Positions 1 through 9,127 of a stretch of DNA of 64,000 nucleotides are shown in pieces. A program made the position numbers and the translations under genes. Every line of letters starts with the position of its first letter. Position 1 is the stretch's first letter. The notes under the pieces were generated by a model. The model had not been told where the DNA came from, ran no database searches, and saw only the letters and a list, made by a program, of their open reading frames with translations. The DNA comes from Mucilaginibacter sp. OK098 (GTDB lineage Bacteria; Bacteroidota; Bacteroidia; Sphingobacteriales; Sphingobacteriaceae): assembly GCF_900142915.1 (NCBI RefSeq), contig NZ_FRCM01000007.1:124001-188000 (forward strand), given 5' to 3'.

Positions 1-1032
1 TAACAGGTACGGGTACACTTTTGAAGCTGTATATCTGGGGTCGTCCGAGCCGGGTATAAATAAAGCATCGGCCTGTTGTAAAGTTAATAAGGTATGATAA
101 TAGCTGATCCTGTCGGTAATTTCAACCACATTCTCATCAAGTCCGTATTTTTTTGCCAGTGGCAAAATTGTAGGCTTACCAGTACCTGCCGGCGCATAGC
201 TGGTGCCTATAAAATAAAACCTCAGCTTGCCAAACACACCGGGATTTTCAGCAAGTCCTTTTTTTAGGGCTTCAAAAACCGGTGAAATGGCCTTTTGCAT
301 GTCCACACCACCACGGCCCACATACACAATGTTTTTAAAGCCGTTTTGCAATAATGAATCGAATTTAGTTTGATTATCCAGCGCTATTTTTAAATCCGGC
401 TCAAAAGCGCCAAATGTAATGGTGGCAGATGGGATGTCATTTATAACAGGATACCTGGCTTTTAAATTGCTGATATAACCGGCAGATACGCTGATCAGTC
501 CATCTGCCTGCTTCATGGCAATAGGCTCCAGGTATTTATGTAAGCGATAGGAGAACCAATATTTTGACGGCTGCTGATCCTTGGGTTTATCCTGGTAATA
601 ATCCGAATGCCATGGGTCCTGCATATCTATTACATAAGGAATGCCGAACCGCTTTTTCCAGTAGGCCCCTAAAATACAAAGCGGAAATTGGGTAGTTGAA
701 AAATAAACAAGATCGTACTTTTCCTTTTTTAAGATCTCACTTACCTTTTTACGGTAATACCAAAGGGAGCGTAAAGCAAGACTGCCTAATCCAACTTTTG
801 AGGTTAGTGCGCTGCTTAAAGCTTTTACTTTATAAATTTTTGTCGCTGCAGGGATACTTTGAACAAGCAGTTCATCCTGCACTACATCTGAGTATTTTTC
901 ATCAATTATCACTACAGTGGCATCCCAGCCAAATTGCTTAAAATAAGGCAAGCTCATCCTTACACGATGCATATCTGCCGCGTTTGAGGGTGGGAAATAC
1001 GGCGAGATGATGAGAACTTTAGCGTTTGGCAC
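1..1032 (-). CDS. Glycosyltransferase family 4-like protein, C-terminus cut by window edge
   Basis: I translated this directly from the minus strand. It opens with a GTG at 1032; the codon two places upstream is a stop, so no earlier start exists. The first 23 residues contain SPYFPPSNAADMHR, the N-terminal loop typical of GT4 retaining glycosyltransferases. The last visible residues (SDDPRYTASKVYPY) look like the donor-binding region near the C-terminus, so perhaps 50-70 residues lie outside the window. The start overlaps the upstream gene by 14 bp, which suggests translational coupling. It probably transfers a sugar to the growing surface glycan on the cytoplasmic face; donor and acceptor cannot be read from sequence. 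Confidence 0.8.
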   Translation of the reverse strand, partial: MPNAKVLIISPYFPPSNAADMHRVRMSLPYFKQFGWDATVVIIDEKYSDVVQDELLVQSIPAATKIYKVKALSSALTSKVGLGSLALRSLWYYRKKVSEILKKEKYDLVYFSTTQFPLCILGAYWKKRFGIPYVIDMQDPWHSDYYQDKPKDQQPSKYWFSYRLHKYLEPIAMKQADGLISVSAGYISNLKARYPVINDIPSATITFGAFEPDLKIALDNQTKFDSLLQNGFKNIVYVGRGGVDMQKAISPVFEALKKGLAENPGVFGKLRFYFIGTSYAPAGTGKPTILPLAKKYGLDENVVEITDRISYYHTLLTLQQADALFIPGSDDPRYTASKVYPYLL

Positions 1033-2272
1033 TACTTAATGTTTGATTAACAAGATCTAAAAATCTTTCACTTTCATTTTCCCAGTTCAGGGTATTTTTA
1101 GCCAAAAGCCATGATTCCTCCCGGCTTTTTAAAAGCAGATCCCGGTTTTTATTATATGCCGATAAAACATCAGTCAATGATTGAACGTTTCCCTTTTGAT
1201 AAATGTTCCCAATGGCTGGGTATTGATTCAATAAAGCGCTTTGGGCAGTGGTGTCACTTGCCGCAATAGCCAAACCGGCCTGTATATAAGTGAATATTTT
1301 ATTGCTTAACGCAAAATCATTATTGATGCTAAACCCGGGCTCCGTAGCCAGCCCAATATCAAATTGCGCTGCAAACCCAACCAATGCCGCCGGCATAACC
1401 GGCTGATGGTAAAAGATCTTTGCAACACCATTATTTAGTTGTTCAATGAATGTTATCGTCTGTGTTGAATGATAGCCCAGCAGGTGCAATTCAAAATTCT
1501 CGTCTTTTAAAATATGCAGCGCTTTTACAACATCTTCTATCCCACGGCTAACACCAATAACCTGCGAAAACCAAAAGAGCTTTACAGGTTGACCGGCATT
1601 TAATTGAGGTTGCTTTACATCATTATTAAAAGAGAAAACATTTAGCAGGGTAACAGGCTTTTTATCCGGAAAAAGTTGATGATATGCATTAGCAGTTTGT
1701 GTGCTGCTTGCTGATAAATAGCTTACCTGCGGAATATACTTATCCTCAATAAATGCTTTTAAAACAACTTCGCTATCGTTGTTATCATTTGAGCTTTCAT
1801 ACCGGTGAAAATCCTCTGCATCAAAGCCGCATAGCTTTTTATGTTTTTGCGATGCTTTAACCACCGCAGGTAAAGCACCAAGATTATGCCCGATGTACAG
1901 ATCAGCCTTGTGTTTTTTTGCTTCCCGGATTAAAAAATAGCTGCTCCTGGCAATGGCAAATTGCGCAAAGTACTTAATACCGGTATGTTTTGTAACCCAT
2001 AAGGAAAACTTATGGATTATCCTGCTTAGTAAATAGGTGAACTTTTTTTGCTCCGGATCTCCCCCTGCTCTTACACACCTCCATTGTTTACCGGGTAGCA
2101 GCTTTTTATCAAGGTCGGTACCCCAGGCATTCCAGTAGGCATACAAAACGGTAACATCAAACCCTACTGCAGTTAAAGTATCCGCCTCTTTTACCAATCT
2201 TGGATTTAAAGACGGCTGCCCTGAAGAAACCAGTACCATCTTTTTCTTAGCAGGATTTACGCTTGCTGTCAA
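1019..2272 (-). CDS. GT4-like glycosyltransferase
   Basis: A 417-residue GT-B-type enzyme. The N-terminal segment VSSGQPSLNPRLVKEADTL (about 15-33) is the acceptor-side motif of many GT4 proteins. The C-terminal half has the acidic donor-binding stretch around E311 to K325 (EPGFSINNDFALSNK) followed by a hydrophobic IQAGLAIAAS segment. No signal peptide or membrane segment is visible, so it is cytoplasmic or peripheral. It overlaps its upstream neighbour by 4 bp and its downstream neighbour by 14 bp, consistent with one operon. Sugar specificity is unknown. Confidence 0.8.
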   Translation of the reverse strand: MTASVNPAKKKMVLVSSGQPSLNPRLVKEADTLTAVGFDVTVLYAYWNAWGTDLDKKLLPGKQWRCVRAGGDPEQKKFTYLLSRIIHKFSLWVTKHTGIKYFAQFAIARSSYFLIREAKKHKADLYIGHNLGALPAVVKASQKHKKLCGFDAEDFHRYESSNDNNDSEVVLKAFIEDKYIPQVSYLSASSTQTANAYHQLFPDKKPVTLLNVFSFNNDVKQPQLNAGQPVKLFWFSQVIGVSRGIEDVVKALHILKDENFELHLLGYHSTQTITFIEQLNNGVAKIFYHQPVMPAALVGFAAQFDIGLATEPGFSINNDFALSNKIFTYIQAGLAIAASDTTAQSALLNQYPAIGNIYQKGNVQSLTDVLSAYNKNRDLLLKSREESWLLAKNTLNWENESERFLDLVNQTLSSAKR

Positions 2273-3201
2273 TTCTTTTTAAACAAAGGGTACAGGTTAT
2301 AGATAAAATCTTTATGAAAGGCGCTTCCGCCACCATAAACATAATGTTCGCTTGTTAATTTACTGCCAAGCAGCATTTCCTTCCTGGCCAGGTCATAATG
2401 CTTTGGTAAGCCTAAAAAATTTCCTTTTTCACTGGCAAACATCGCCAGCAAGGTTTGTTCCAGGTGCCACGATTCTGTTTTATACAAATTCCCTTCCATT
2501 ACCCTGTTTATAAAGCTAAAAAAATGCTCATCAAAGTTGTGCAGTAACAGGCCGGAGTTAAAGAAACTGATCATCTCTGATGTAAGATATCTTGCCAGTG
2601 TGGCATCATCAAATGTATAAGAGTTATTTACATCGCGGTTATAACACCCGTTATAATTACCTTTTTCAACAATATCCAATATTTCATCAGGCCTTGAAAA
2701 AAAGAGCACATCAGAATCAATATGTAATAAGTAGTTTGTCTGTTTTTCTATAATCATGTCAAACAACTTTATGGATAAGAAAAACACGTCTCTTAATTTT
2801 TCACAATTTTCAAGTCCTTTTGACGACAGCAGGGTTTTAACCTTTATATTTTCATCACGCCTTAAAAAAACTTTAATCCCAGGGAACATTTTTTTCAGGA
2901 GCCTGATCTCTTTTTCAGTAAGCGTTCCGTCTTCGTGATAATGCAAATAAACATTGGGGTTCCAGAAACAAAAACTATAAAGCGCAGCTACCGATTCGTA
3001 AAAATTCTTTTTACTGGATACTGTGGCCAGGGTAAGGCTGGCGTTACTTTGTTGTAAAACGATTGGAGAAAGCGATTTGATTTTTTGTCGCAATAGTGCC
3101 CGGTAGGTTATCTTCTTTGTTTTTTCAGAAATCCTTGTATAATAACTGGTGTTGCTAAACTGAAGCTCATATTTTAATTTATTTATGATCTTTTTAATCA
3201 T
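2269..3201 (-). CDS. GT-A fold glycosyltransferase with DSD motif (GT8-like)
   Basis: 310 residues. The clear signature is LLHIDSDVLFF, with the metal- and nucleotide-binding D162-S-D164 triad preceded by hydrophobic residues. This is how GT8-like and related GT-A enzymes bind a nucleotide sugar. The rest of the protein (a basic N-terminal 40 residues and a WHLEQTLLAMF segment near the C-terminus) gives no finer assignment. It overlaps the following gene by an ATGA-type 4 bp. The gap before it (3202-3285) is AT-rich and has no ORF. The family call is moderate; the transferase fold is more certain than the exact family. Confidence 0.65.
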   Translation of the reverse strand: MIKKIINKLKYELQFSNTSYYTRISEKTKKITYRALLRQKIKSLSPIVLQQSNASLTLATVSSKKNFYESVAALYSFCFWNPNVYLHYHEDGTLTEKEIRLLKKMFPGIKVFLRRDENIKVKTLLSSKGLENCEKLRDVFFLSIKLFDMIIEKQTNYLLHIDSDVLFFSRPDEILDIVEKGNYNGCYNRDVNNSYTFDDATLARYLTSEMISFFNSGLLLHNFDEHFFSFINRVMEGNLYKTESWHLEQTLLAMFASEKGNFLGLPKHYDLARKEMLLGSKLTSEHYVYGGGSAFHKDFIYNLYPLFKKN

Positions 3202-3285
3202 GATAAATCAAAACAATAAAAAGCATTAACAGGAATAATGTTAAACCTTTGTTTGTTATATTTTTGCATTATGTTCAGAAAAGGG

Positions 3286-4176
3286 TTAATTAACATTAAT
3301 TGGAACATCAACTTCTATCCAATCGTCCGGATAAATATTCATAGGGTATTCCTTATTTAATCTGTAACCTAAAAAGTGCCTGGGGCAGTATACAACTTTG
3401 TGTTTATTACTATTTAAATAGGCAGCCCACCAGCTAAAAGTACTATTGGCAATTATGCAAACGTCGGCATTAAGCATATGTTGAAAGTCGACTATCACAC
3501 TGTCTTTTGAAATATGTTTCCTTTCCAAATAGTCAAATTCCCCGGCAGCTATTTCGGGCATATCCGAAATAATAATATAATAATTAGTGTCGCTATGAAT
3601 TTCTTTAATTAGCCGGTGATAATAAGAAAATGGTAATGACAGATCAGCATCTCCTAAATTATAAGAAGCCAGGTCTAAAAAATCAGATTTCCTGACATGA
3701 ACAGTTACAATTTTACTTTCCTGCCTGGGGAAGGCGTAATTTTTATTATATGATTTTTTAATACTATTTCTTAATTCCAGATATTTTAACACTTCGGTTT
3801 TGTGTTCGGAAAAATACAAGGGCGATTGGAAATAACCATTGAATAATGTAGCATCGCCTTTATCGCTGAGCGTATTTGGAGAGTCGGTTCCTTTAGGGCT
3901 GCTTACCAGGTTTTTAATAAAAACCTTTTGGATTAAATTATAAAAGGCGGACCTAAGATAGTGGCTAAAAAATAATTTAAACCCGCTATGGTTAAAAAAC
4001 AATATATCAATAATGTAAAATGAATTTCTTTTAAGTTTGAAATAGTTATACAATTCAATGGGCATTCCGTCCTTCAATAAAAAAAATACCTTCTTTTTTT
4101 TTAGCCCTGAATTTGATATGAAAGCGTACTGAAACAGTTGATTACCTAAACCGCCGGAAATTCGGATCCCTATCAT
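3286..4176 (-). CDS. Alpha-1,2-fucosyltransferase family (GT11)
   Basis: 296 residues with the three hallmarks of GT11: GGLGNQLFQYAF at residues 8-19, the HxRxxD donor-binding motif as HVRKSDF at 160-166, and NSTFSWWAAYLN from 244. GT11 enzymes transfer L-fucose from GDP-fucose, usually making alpha-1,2 links. This copy is most like the GT11 encoded at 41239-42108: both share a long middle block ending in GFKLFFSHYLR, absent from the copies at 14961 and 23293. That points to a duplication. It lies in the glycan operon, with a 41-bp spacer to the upstream GT4 gene. Linkage is inferred from the family. Confidence 0.88.
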   Translation of the reverse strand: MIGIRISGGLGNQLFQYAFISNSGLKKKKVFFLLKDGMPIELYNYFKLKRNSFYIIDILFFNHSGFKLFFSHYLRSAFYNLIQKVFIKNLVSSPKGTDSPNTLSDKGDATLFNGYFQSPLYFSEHKTEVLKYLELRNSIKKSYNKNYAFPRQESKIVTVHVRKSDFLDLASYNLGDADLSLPFSYYHRLIKEIHSDTNYYIIISDMPEIAAGEFDYLERKHISKDSVIVDFQHMLNADVCIIANSTFSWWAAYLNSNKHKVVYCPRHFLGYRLNKEYPMNIYPDDWIEVDVPINVN

Positions 4177-4217
4177 TGTAAATTATTTATAGCAAGTAAC
4201 ATCGTTAAGCAATTATA

Positions 4218-5237
4218 TCAATTAAATATTGAAAGGTATTTTTCCGCTATTTTAATATGACTAAATTTTCCCGCGGCTCTTTCCCGGCAAATCACCCGGT
4301 TAATAGTATTTAATTGGGAAATTTTATCTGTCATTTCAATTTCGTCGTTTACTATATACCCTGTAATACTATCTTCCAAAACCTCCGGTACCGAGCCCCG
4401 GTTAAAGGCTATTACCGGTGTCCCGCAAGCCATTGCCTCTACCATTACCATACCGAAAGGTTCATCCCATTCAATCGGGAACAAAAGGCCCCTGGCTTGC
4501 CTTAAATAGAAATTTTTTTCCTCGTCATTTAAAGCGCCAAGGTAAATAATTTGCTTCCCGTCTACTTGCGGTTCAATTTGCTGTTTGTAGTATTCAAAAT
4601 TATCGGGCGTTTGCGGAATATTACCTCCTATCCATAATATATTGGATGTTGCTTTGGCAATTTTTATAGCGGTATGTACCCCTTTAATTTTATCCAGGCG
4701 CCCCAAAAACATTAAAGGAGCATCGTCACTTACCGATTCATTTAGCTCATATTTTGAAAAATCAATGGCGTTGTATACCGTTTCCCAATTACCGGCCACA
4801 TTACCTGTTGATACGCAATAGTTGCTGCATGCTGTAAATATCAAATTACAGTTTGGAAGGGCGTTCACCATCTTTATACCCCTAACAGCTACCGGCCTGC
4901 CATAGGTCATTATTTTTTTTACTTGATAATTCAAAACAGGTAACAGATACATTAACCGCCCAAAATTGTGGATAATATCAAACTCATTCCTGTGTTTAAA
5001 AAGAAAGTACCATACCTCAAAAAGTTCTTTATTTTTTTGAAGGGCAGATCTTTCCAAATCATTCACCCCAAAAGAAAAACACTTACCCGAAATGTGAGAA
5101 TCAGGGCCAGCCAATAAACTTACCTCGTGCCCCTGCCTTTTATACTCCTCTGCAAACATGTAAACAAGCCGTTCGTGCCCCCCGTAAAGCGGTGGCGGCA
5201 CTGGTATCCCCGGGTCCATTATCAATAATATCTTCAA
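4218..5237 (-). CDS. GT4 glycosyltransferase
   Basis: A 339-residue classical GT4 enzyme. The N-terminus has the glycine-rich loop PPPLYGGHERLVY (14-26). The C-terminal domain has the E-x7-E donor motif EPFGMVMVE (259-267) followed by AMACGTPVIAFNRG. This is a retaining enzyme using an activated nucleotide sugar. The start codon overlaps the stop of the upstream gene by 4 bp. No membrane segment is seen. Substrate is unknown. Confidence 0.88.
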   Translation of the reverse strand: MKILLIMDPGIPVPPPLYGGHERLVYMFAEEYKRQGHEVSLLAGPDSHISGKCFSFGVNDLERSALQKNKELFEVWYFLFKHRNEFDIIHNFGRLMYLLPVLNYQVKKIMTYGRPVAVRGIKMVNALPNCNLIFTACSNYCVSTGNVAGNWETVYNAIDFSKYELNESVSDDAPLMFLGRLDKIKGVHTAIKIAKATSNILWIGGNIPQTPDNFEYYKQQIEPQVDGKQIIYLGALNDEEKNFYLRQARGLLFPIEWDEPFGMVMVEAMACGTPVIAFNRGSVPEVLEDSITGYIVNDEIEMTDKISQLNTINRVICRERAAGKFSHIKIAEKYLSIFN

Positions 5238-6226
5238 GCTATTTCCTGTTCTACTTCTTGATAGATCTGCATGTACTTTTCTGCAGAAAGTTCGAGCGTC
5301 AGGTTATTCAAAATGAATTTGCGGGGTTCAAATTTGTCATGCCTGCTTATAAATAAATTAAGTTTTTCAGTAAACTCAATTGCATTTTTAAACTTAACAC
5401 CACAACTATCATCCCAGTAGGGCACTGAACTTACCGGTTCATATTTCACCTTTTCAGGATAGTAATATGGGTCCTGCCAGTAGCCTTCCCTGTCCCAGGC
5501 CAGTATTGGCGTATTGGTTGCCAATATTTGCTGATAAGCCAACCCCTGTGTCTCATGTTCGCACAAAAAAATAGCTGACCGGCTATTGGCAACCTTCTCC
5601 TGCAACTCGTCATGGGTATAGTTACCATACTTAACAAACTGGTAACCAAACCCACCTTCTTCCAAAACTTTCAATATGGGTTTTATTAAGGATTCGTTAA
5701 ACGCATCATGATCCCATCGGATCTTATCGTAAATTAAGAAATCAATCTTTTTTTCAATTGCAGATGATTTCCATTTTTCAGTATCAATACCAACCGGCCA
5801 GGCTACTGCTTTATCACCGTAATAAGGGCTGCACATTTGCTGCATCCAGTTGCCAGGCACTAAAAAGCGCTTTACATTTGGATATTTTTCAAACAGATCA
5901 GGGCATTCAACCGGGTGCGAATAAACACCAGCGCCAAAAATGACAGGGTTTCTCCACTTCCTGTCAAACAGCAAATGAGGTTTGCCTATAATACAGGCTA
6001 TTTCTTCCGGATGTGTTTTTATGTAAGCATAATTGTTAAACCTGTATGGAATATTAATTTTATCAAGCCCGCGCATCAACTCCAAAGCCACCATCATCAC
6101 GCCGCCGGACCTTTGTTTGCCTCTTAACAACCGCCTTATCCAGCGCCTGGGGTAATGGTCAAACTTTACCCACCTATCCGGATCCGGTTCTTCATAAAAA
6201 ATATTTAAAGGCTTAATATCGTTCAA
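5234..6226 (-). CDS. GT-B type glycosyltransferase
   Basis: 330 residues with a loop rich in Arg and Gly (RGKQRSGGVMM, about 35-45) and a C-terminal domain carrying CEHETQGLAYQQ (222-233) followed by ATNTPILAWDREGYW. The E...GLAYQQ block occupies the place of the usual GT4 E-x7-E nucleotide-binding motif but is divergent, so I call it GT-B-like and not firmly GT4. It overlaps both neighbours by 4 bp, a strong sign of operon membership. The function in glycan assembly is inferred from fold and context. Confidence 0.7.
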   Translation of the reverse strand: MNDIKPLNIFYEEPDPDRWVKFDHYPRRWIRRLLRGKQRSGGVMMVALELMRGLDKINIPYRFNNYAYIKTHPEEIACIIGKPHLLFDRKWRNPVIFGAGVYSHPVECPDLFEKYPNVKRFLVPGNWMQQMCSPYYGDKAVAWPVGIDTEKWKSSAIEKKIDFLIYDKIRWDHDAFNESLIKPILKVLEEGGFGYQFVKYGNYTHDELQEKVANSRSAIFLCEHETQGLAYQQILATNTPILAWDREGYWQDPYYYPEKVKYEPVSSVPYWDDSCGVKFKNAIEFTEKLNLFISRHDKFEPRKFILNNLTLELSAEKYMQIYQEVEQEIA

Positions 6227-7161
6227 CGTAACAAGAGTTTCCGGCGAAGCCTTAATAGCTTTTCAGTATTTGCAAAACCAAGCTTTTGATAAAGCAATCC
6301 CAATACACCTTTTTCCGGAGGTTTAAACCCGGGGTTAAGCTCAAATATCCATTTAACAAGCTTTACGGCTGCGCTTAAATCATTTAATGCTATCCAATGG
6401 GCCAGGGGCCATAATATATTTATTGAAGCACCTATTCGCCTTGGGGTAAGCCTTCCTTCTTTACTTAATTGCTCAAGTATAATTTTATACAGGTTTAAAT
6501 GCTGCTCGTTTTGCACCTGCTGTTTTAGTCCGCTGCTAATCTGTAACCTGTCGTGGTGAGCAACACGGTGCAAAAGCGCAGTACCAGGATGAACAACAGT
6601 TTTGGGATCTTTTAAAGCTACCTCTAATATAAAAAGCCGGTCGTCCCGAAAAGCAAAATCCGGCCTGTGAGGAATTTCTTGAATAAAATCCTTCCTAAAC
6701 AGGAAAGCCGAATAATGCGATCCATCCCCTTCACCCAATTGCCCGGCTATAAAATCATCCGTTTCAATCCAGGGTTGTTTACTTATAGTTTGTCCATCAT
6801 TATTAAAGCACCTGTAGCCGCTGATAACAACATCGGCATTATTAAGTTCGGCTAATTGAAACTGCTCATCATTTGCGTTGCTATTAAGCAAATCGTCCGA
6901 ATCCAGGAATCGGATGTATTTACCATTGGCTGCTTTAAACCCTTTATTTACTGCCTGGCATTTACCCAGGTTGGGCTGATCAATAATAACCAGGTCTTTT
7001 TGCTGATCAAGCCATTCCCATGTGCCATCCGTACTGCCATCATCAACAACAATTATTTCAACACTGCAATTATTATTCCTGCAACTTTCAATGGTTTGCG
7101 GTAAGCTCCACAAGCGGTTATACGTTGGGATGATAATTGAAATATCTACATCTGCTATCAC
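6223..7161 (-). CDS. GT2 glycosyltransferase
   Basis: 312 residues. The GT-A signatures are all present: IIIPTYNR at 9-16, the nucleotide-binding VVDDGSTDGT around 38-47, and the DXD-type metal site RFLDSDDLLN with D87, D89 and D90. GT2 enzymes are inverting and usually act on lipid-linked intermediates at the inner membrane. No membrane helix is visible here. It overlaps both neighbouring genes by 4 bp. Confidence 0.88.
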   Translation of the reverse strand: MIADVDISIIIPTYNRLWSLPQTIESCRNNNCSVEIIVVDDGSTDGTWEWLDQQKDLVIIDQPNLGKCQAVNKGFKAANGKYIRFLDSDDLLNSNANDEQFQLAELNNADVVISGYRCFNNDGQTISKQPWIETDDFIAGQLGEGDGSHYSAFLFRKDFIQEIPHRPDFAFRDDRLFILEVALKDPKTVVHPGTALLHRVAHHDRLQISSGLKQQVQNEQHLNLYKIILEQLSKEGRLTPRRIGASINILWPLAHWIALNDLSAAVKLVKWIFELNPGFKPPEKGVLGLLYQKLGFANTEKLLRLRRKLLLR

Positions 7162-8117
7162 GTTACTACCCTTTCAGAGCTTTTAACTTTCCGGATCCCA
7201 AAAAGTTTATGATAGGTAGATCTGAATAAATTTTTCAAAAACAATTTAAACCGTTGGGGATACTCTATTGCTATTACACTTTTCACATTACCCAACCAGC
7301 TTAAATTATGGCTAAGGCGATAAACCTCGCGCCGGTAAGGATAGTGCAAGGTATATTCCCCCAAAAAATGAACAATTATTGGCGTCACTTTTTCAAAAGG
7401 ATACCAGGGCCTGTGTTCAGCATGTGGCAGTGGCGGGTTAACCAAAAGTGTGCGACCATTTATTATATCTATTTTATATTCACCCGGACAGGCTAACGGA
7501 TCGCTCATAATTGTTCCATCGTCAATCAATGGCTTCATATCTTCAAGCTGCATGGCCAACGCCATTATTACCTCATCATTCGGTCGGTTACGTAACCGAA
7601 CAAAACCTATTTCGTCATATTGTTTTTCAATATCCCTTGCCCGTTTGTAAATGCGGGTTGCCACTTCACCTTTTTCAAGATAGTAGAGGCCCCCGTTAAA
7701 TTTAGGGATGTGCGGTACATTATATTTTTTGCAGATGGCGGTAATATCACCAAACCATTCGCCCGATGAAATGTAATTTCCAACCACAGATACCGGCATC
7801 CCTTTAAAGCGTTCAAACACCGGCGAAAGGTCACCAAAAATGAGGCAATCGCTGTCAATGAAAAGTGTTTGTCCTTCGGGTGCTACCTTATCCAAAAATA
7901 ATTTGCTCGAAAAACCTTCGCCAAGTTCGCCGGGTTTAATGGTTATTACTGTTGCTTTTGAAGTAACATCTGCCGACAACAATTCGGGGTGATCTGTTAC
8001 AATGCTAAATGTTATATCAGCGCTTTTATGCCATAAATAAAAAGACCTCGCCAGGTTAGCTGCAAGGTTTATATACAAAGCTTTACCTGTGGCAATTGTT
8101 AATACAGTTCTTGTCAA
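7158..8117 (-). CDS. GT-A fold glycosyltransferase with DSDC motif; copy A of a duplicated module
   Basis: 319 residues. TLFIDSDCLIFGDL carries a DXD site at D88/D90, typical of GT8-like enzymes. The protein is clearly paralogous to the gene at 13037-13954. Shared blocks are LFIDSDC, FNGG(L/F)YY, a segment ending in R(A)R(D/E)I..KYDE.GF, and a C-terminal I(I/V)(V/L)HF.G....YPY motif. Both copies sit directly downstream of a GT2 gene of the same subtype, so a two-gene module was duplicated. The start overlaps the upstream gene by 4 bp. Its sugar is unknown. Confidence 0.7.
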   Translation of the reverse strand: MTRTVLTIATGKALYINLAANLARSFYLWHKSADITFSIVTDHPELLSADVTSKATVITIKPGELGEGFSSKLFLDKVAPEGQTLFIDSDCLIFGDLSPVFERFKGMPVSVVGNYISSGEWFGDITAICKKYNVPHIPKFNGGLYYLEKGEVATRIYKRARDIEKQYDEIGFVRLRNRPNDEVIMALAMQLEDMKPLIDDGTIMSDPLACPGEYKIDIINGRTLLVNPPLPHAEHRPWYPFEKVTPIIVHFLGEYTLHYPYRREVYRLSHNLSWLGNVKSVIAIEYPQRFKLFLKNLFRSTYHKLFGIRKVKSSERVVT

Positions 8118-9127
8118 TTTGTAGCCGCCCCTTTAAACTTTCCGCTGAGCGCTCTGTAATATTTTTCGATGACTGAGTTCAATTCTAATATGGCATCCAA
8201 TCTTCCTTTAGCGTGGTTAACATTTAACCTGCCTATAAATTTACCTGGATGATCTCCTTTTTTAAGCGAGTTAATTAAGCTTATTATATAAATATTAAGG
8301 CTGATCAGGAAGGTCCAAAACCATGTTTTTTTAAACCCGGGAAGTGTTGGGTTAAACAGCCAAAAATATGGGCGGTGCAAAATATTGCAATACCCGAATT
8401 GATATACCAGGTTTAATAAATACTGATCTGTAAGCCTGCTTTTTTGAATAAAGTGATAGAATTTCAAATCATCACTATAAGCTATATCATAATTTAATAA
8501 CTTAATGGCATAGCACACTTCCACATCGCCGCCCGAACTTAGTTTATCATTTAACCTGTCAGTAGCTATGGGTTTAAAATCTATAGCTTTTAATTGTTCA
8601 AGAGCTGATTTTCGGGCAACTGACCCGGCACCATACACATAAGGACTGCTCCCTTCTATCACACCATTGTGCTCGCTTTGGGGCCCAGTGGCATAATGAC
8701 TACTATAAGTAGCAAACCATTCCGGCGGGTCTGTTTCCGGCTTTGGGATTCCGCATCCACCTATAATTCCTGCATCAGGCCATTGTTCCAGCAGGTTATA
8801 AGCACTTTCAATATAGTTTTCGAAAAGCCAGTTATCATCATCACAAAAAATAAGGCAATCATAGCCGGCTTCTTCCAGGCCCTTTTCACGGGCAAAGCTT
8901 AGCCCGGCCAATTTCTGGTCAACCACTTTAAAATTTACACCATTAATATCATATTTGGCCCATTCCATTTCGGCGACCTGCGCTGTATTATCGGCAGACA
9001 AATTATTCACTATAATAATTTCCCATTTAATATCAACCGGTACTCTTTGGAGCGAGAGATATCTTAATGTTTCGGGCAACCGCAAGGCACTGTTGTAACA
9101 ACAAATTATTACAGAAACGCCTCTCAT
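8114..9127 (-). CDS. GT2 glycosyltransferase; copy A of a duplicated module
   Basis: 337 residues. The GT2 signatures are VSVIICCYNSALRLPETL at the N-terminus, NNLSADNT at 41-48 and FCDDDNW at 94-100. The last has an extra Asp compared with the common DXD. The same subtype (ICCYNS..R, CDDDNW, GGCG/GGWG, SSGGD.E.CY) is found in the gene at 13944-14960. A hydrophobic stretch near residues 270-290 could contact the membrane. It overlaps both neighbours by 4 bp. Confidence 0.87.
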   Translation of the reverse strand: MRGVSVIICCYNSALRLPETLRYLSLQRVPVDIKWEIIIVNNLSADNTAQVAEMEWAKYDINGVNFKVVDQKLAGLSFAREKGLEEAGYDCLIFCDDDNWLFENYIESAYNLLEQWPDAGIIGGCGIPKPETDPPEWFATYSSHYATGPQSEHNGVIEGSSPYVYGAGSVARKSALEQLKAIDFKPIATDRLNDKLSSGGDVEVCYAIKLLNYDIAYSDDLKFYHFIQKSRLTDQYLLNLVYQFGYCNILHRPYFWLFNPTLPGFKKTWFWTFLISLNIYIISLINSLKKGDHPGKFIGRLNVNHAKGRLDAILELNSVIEKYYRALSGKFKGAATN